The translations under genes and the position numbers were made by a program. Shown here piece by piece: positions 5,237 through 6,699 of a stretch of DNA of 6,699 nucleotides (within the stretch, counting starts at the first letter, position 1; each line of letters starts with the position of its first letter). The notes beneath the pieces were generated by a model. It searched no databases and was not told the DNA's origin. It saw nothing but the letters and a program-made list of their open reading frames with translations. Source of the stretch: Sphingomonadaceae bacterium (GTDB lineage: Bacteria > Pseudomonadota > Alphaproteobacteria > Sphingomonadales > Sphingomonadaceae); assembly GCA_023384025.1 (NCBI GenBank), contig JAHDXX010000173.1:1-6699 (forward strand), read 5' to 3'.

Positions 5237-6694
5237 TCAACCTTCGAGCGTGTCACGCACGAAGCGGTCGATCAGGCGCACGCCATAGCCGGTCGCGCCC
5301 TTGTCCCAGGTGCGGCCCGGCTTGTCCGACCAGACCATCCCGGCAATATCGCAGTGCGCCCAGGGCGTTCCCTTGCGCACGAACCGCTGGAGGAACTGCG
5401 CCGCTGTGATCGAGCCGCCTTCGCGGGGCCCAAGGTTCTTGACGTCGGCAATCGGGGAATCGATCAGCTTGTCGTATTCCGGGCCGAGCGGCATGCGCCA
5501 AAGCTTGTCGCCGCTCGCCTTCCCCGCCGCGAGCAGCTTGTCCGCCAGCGCGTCGTCATTGGCGAACAGGCCGCCGTGCTCGAACCCGAGGCTGATCAGC
5601 ATCGCACCCGTCAGGGTGGCAAAGTCGACCATCTGCACCGGATCGAAGGTTTCCTGCGTCCAGTGGATCACGTCGCACAGCACCAGCCGCCCTTCGGCAT
5701 CGGTGTTGAGCACTTCGATCGTCTGGCCCGACATCGAGGTGACCACGTCGCCCGGGCGCTGCGCCTTGCCGTCGGGCATGTTCTCGACCAGCCCGACCAC
5801 GCCGACAAGGTTGGCCTTGGCCTTGCGCTTGACCAGCGCCAGCATCGCGCCGACCACCGCTCCGGCACCGCCCATGTCCCACTTCATGTCCCACATGCCT
5901 GCGCCGGGTTTCAGCGAGATGCCGCCGGTGTCGAACGTAACGCCCTTGCCGATGAAGGCGGTCGGCTTTTCGTCACCGCCGCCGTCCCAGCGGATCGCAA
6001 GGATACGCGAAGGCTGTTCCGAGCCCAGCCCCACGCCCAGCAGCGCGCCCATGCCGAGGGCTTCCATCTGGTCATCGTCAAGCACGGTCAGTTCCGCGCC
6101 GGTTCCGGCAAAAGCCTTCTCGCAGGCGTGGACGAAGCTGACCGGATAGATCTTGTTGCCCGGCTCGGCGACGAGGTTGCGGGTGAACTCGACCCCTTCC
6201 GCCAGCATGCTTTCCACCGCCCAGGCCGCTTCTGCGCCATCAGGTGCGCCGACCACGGTGACCCGGGTCAGCGTGACCTTCTGCTCGTCCTTCAGCTTGG
6301 TGCGATAGGCATCATGGCGCCAGCTGCGCAGCCGCAGGCCGAGCAGGACCGATGCCACACCTGCGGCATCGAGACCGGCATCGCGCAGGTCGAGCACAAG
6401 ATGCTCCTCGCCCGAAGTGAGGTATTTGGCCGCAAGGGCCGCGCCGGCCTTTTCCAGTCCGACTGCGCGATCTGCCGCAGAGGCATCACCCGATCCCGCC
6501 AACGCCAGCCGGACCAGCACCCCGCCACGCTCGACAAAGGCTTCGAACAGCTGCCCATCCGACCCCTTGAACCGGGCGGCCGTAGCACCTGCCGCAACGG
6601 CAGATTCGAGCGACACTGGCAACACGTCCTTGGCAACGACAAGGGCCACCAGTCGGGCATCGGCAGGTGAAGTGGGGGAAAAGGTGATTTGCAT
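5237..6694 (-). CDS. pepA: Leucyl aminopeptidase (M17 family, cytosol aminopeptidase)
   Basis: A 485-residue two-metal aminopeptidase that removes N-terminal residues, often Leu, from peptides in the cytosol. E. coli PepA has 503. Residues about 1-160 are the variable N-terminal domain and about 165-485 the catalytic domain. All seven key positions are present at a constant offset of -20 from E. coli: K250 and D255 in GKGVTFDTGG, catalytic K262, D273 in KWDMGGAG, and D332, E334 and R336 in the signature NTDAEGRL (330-337). The C-terminal AHCDIAGM and GATGYGVRLI are typical. No signal peptide is seen. The ATG at 6694 gives the usual beginning MQITFSP, but only five bases lie upstream, so its ribosome binding site and promoter are outside the window. 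It is the first visible gene of a minus-strand run with holC, the lipoprotein gene and possibly ndk. E. coli PepA also binds DNA at xer and carAB sites; whether this protein does cannot be judged here. Confidence 0.97.
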   Translation of the reverse strand: MQITFSPTSPADARLVALVVAKDVLPVSLESAVAAGATAARFKGSDGQLFEAFVERGGVLVRLALAGSGDASAADRAVGLEKAGAALAAKYLTSGEEHLVLDLRDAGLDAAGVASVLLGLRLRSWRHDAYRTKLKDEQKVTLTRVTVVGAPDGAEAAWAVESMLAEGVEFTRNLVAEPGNKIYPVSFVHACEKAFAGTGAELTVLDDDQMEALGMGALLGVGLGSEQPSRILAIRWDGGGDEKPTAFIGKGVTFDTGGISLKPGAGMWDMKWDMGGAGAVVGAMLALVKRKAKANLVGVVGLVENMPDGKAQRPGDVVTSMSGQTIEVLNTDAEGRLVLCDVIHWTQETFDPVQMVDFATLTGAMLISLGFEHGGLFANDDALADKLLAAGKASGDKLWRMPLGPEYDKLIDSPIADVKNLGPREGGSITAAQFLQRFVRKGTPWAHCDIAGMVWSDKPGRTWDKGATGYGVRLIDRFVRDTLEG

Positions 6695-6699
6695 GATCG

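Noticed and set aside
5354..6670. Plus-strand open frame (438 codons) opposite pepA
   Set aside because: pepA retains every catalytic residue, whereas the opposite frame gives a His/Arg-rich product with no recognisable motif.

Overview
This GC-rich window (roughly two thirds G+C by eye) looks like a chromosomal core region of an alphaproteobacterium, most likely Sphingomonadales (Erythrobacteraceae or Novosphingobium type). That placement is inferred from protein style and gene neighbourhood, since no search could be run. Eight protein genes fill almost the whole window. There are no tRNA or rRNA genes, no CRISPR array, no transposase and no phage genes, and no gene-free stretch reaches 300 bases.

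Left half, plus strand (1-3299): the 3' part of purM (AIR synthetase), then a 155-base gap taken up by a symmetric palindromic repeat element, then purN (GAR formyltransferase) and a sulfotransferase whose start codon overlaps the purN stop codon (TGATG). The purN product is unusual: after a complete formyltransferase domain it continues in the same frame into an MmcQ/YjbR-type domain, giving 320 residues instead of about 200. The last hairpin arm of the repeat element also forms the purN ribosome binding site.

Right half, minus strand (3304-6694), read from high to low coordinates: pepA (M17 leucyl aminopeptidase), holC (DNA polymerase III chi), a small unrecognised lipoprotein gene and ndk (nucleoside diphosphate kinase), with gaps of 42, 58 and 102 bases. 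A strong intrinsic terminator follows ndk. A small YdcH/DUF465-family gene comes next, preceded by a close match to an FNR/FixK/Anr box. The two halves converge tail to tail with only 4 bases between stop codons.

Biologically, purM and purN catalyse steps of de novo purine synthesis and ndk balances nucleoside triphosphates. pepA, holC and the lipoprotein have no obvious pathway link to these. I see no convincing new defence or mobile system. The points most worth a second look are the PurN-YjbR fusion, the palindromic element that supplies and may mask the purN Shine-Dalgarno, the FNR-type box before the DUF465 gene, and the internal duplication in the lipoprotein.
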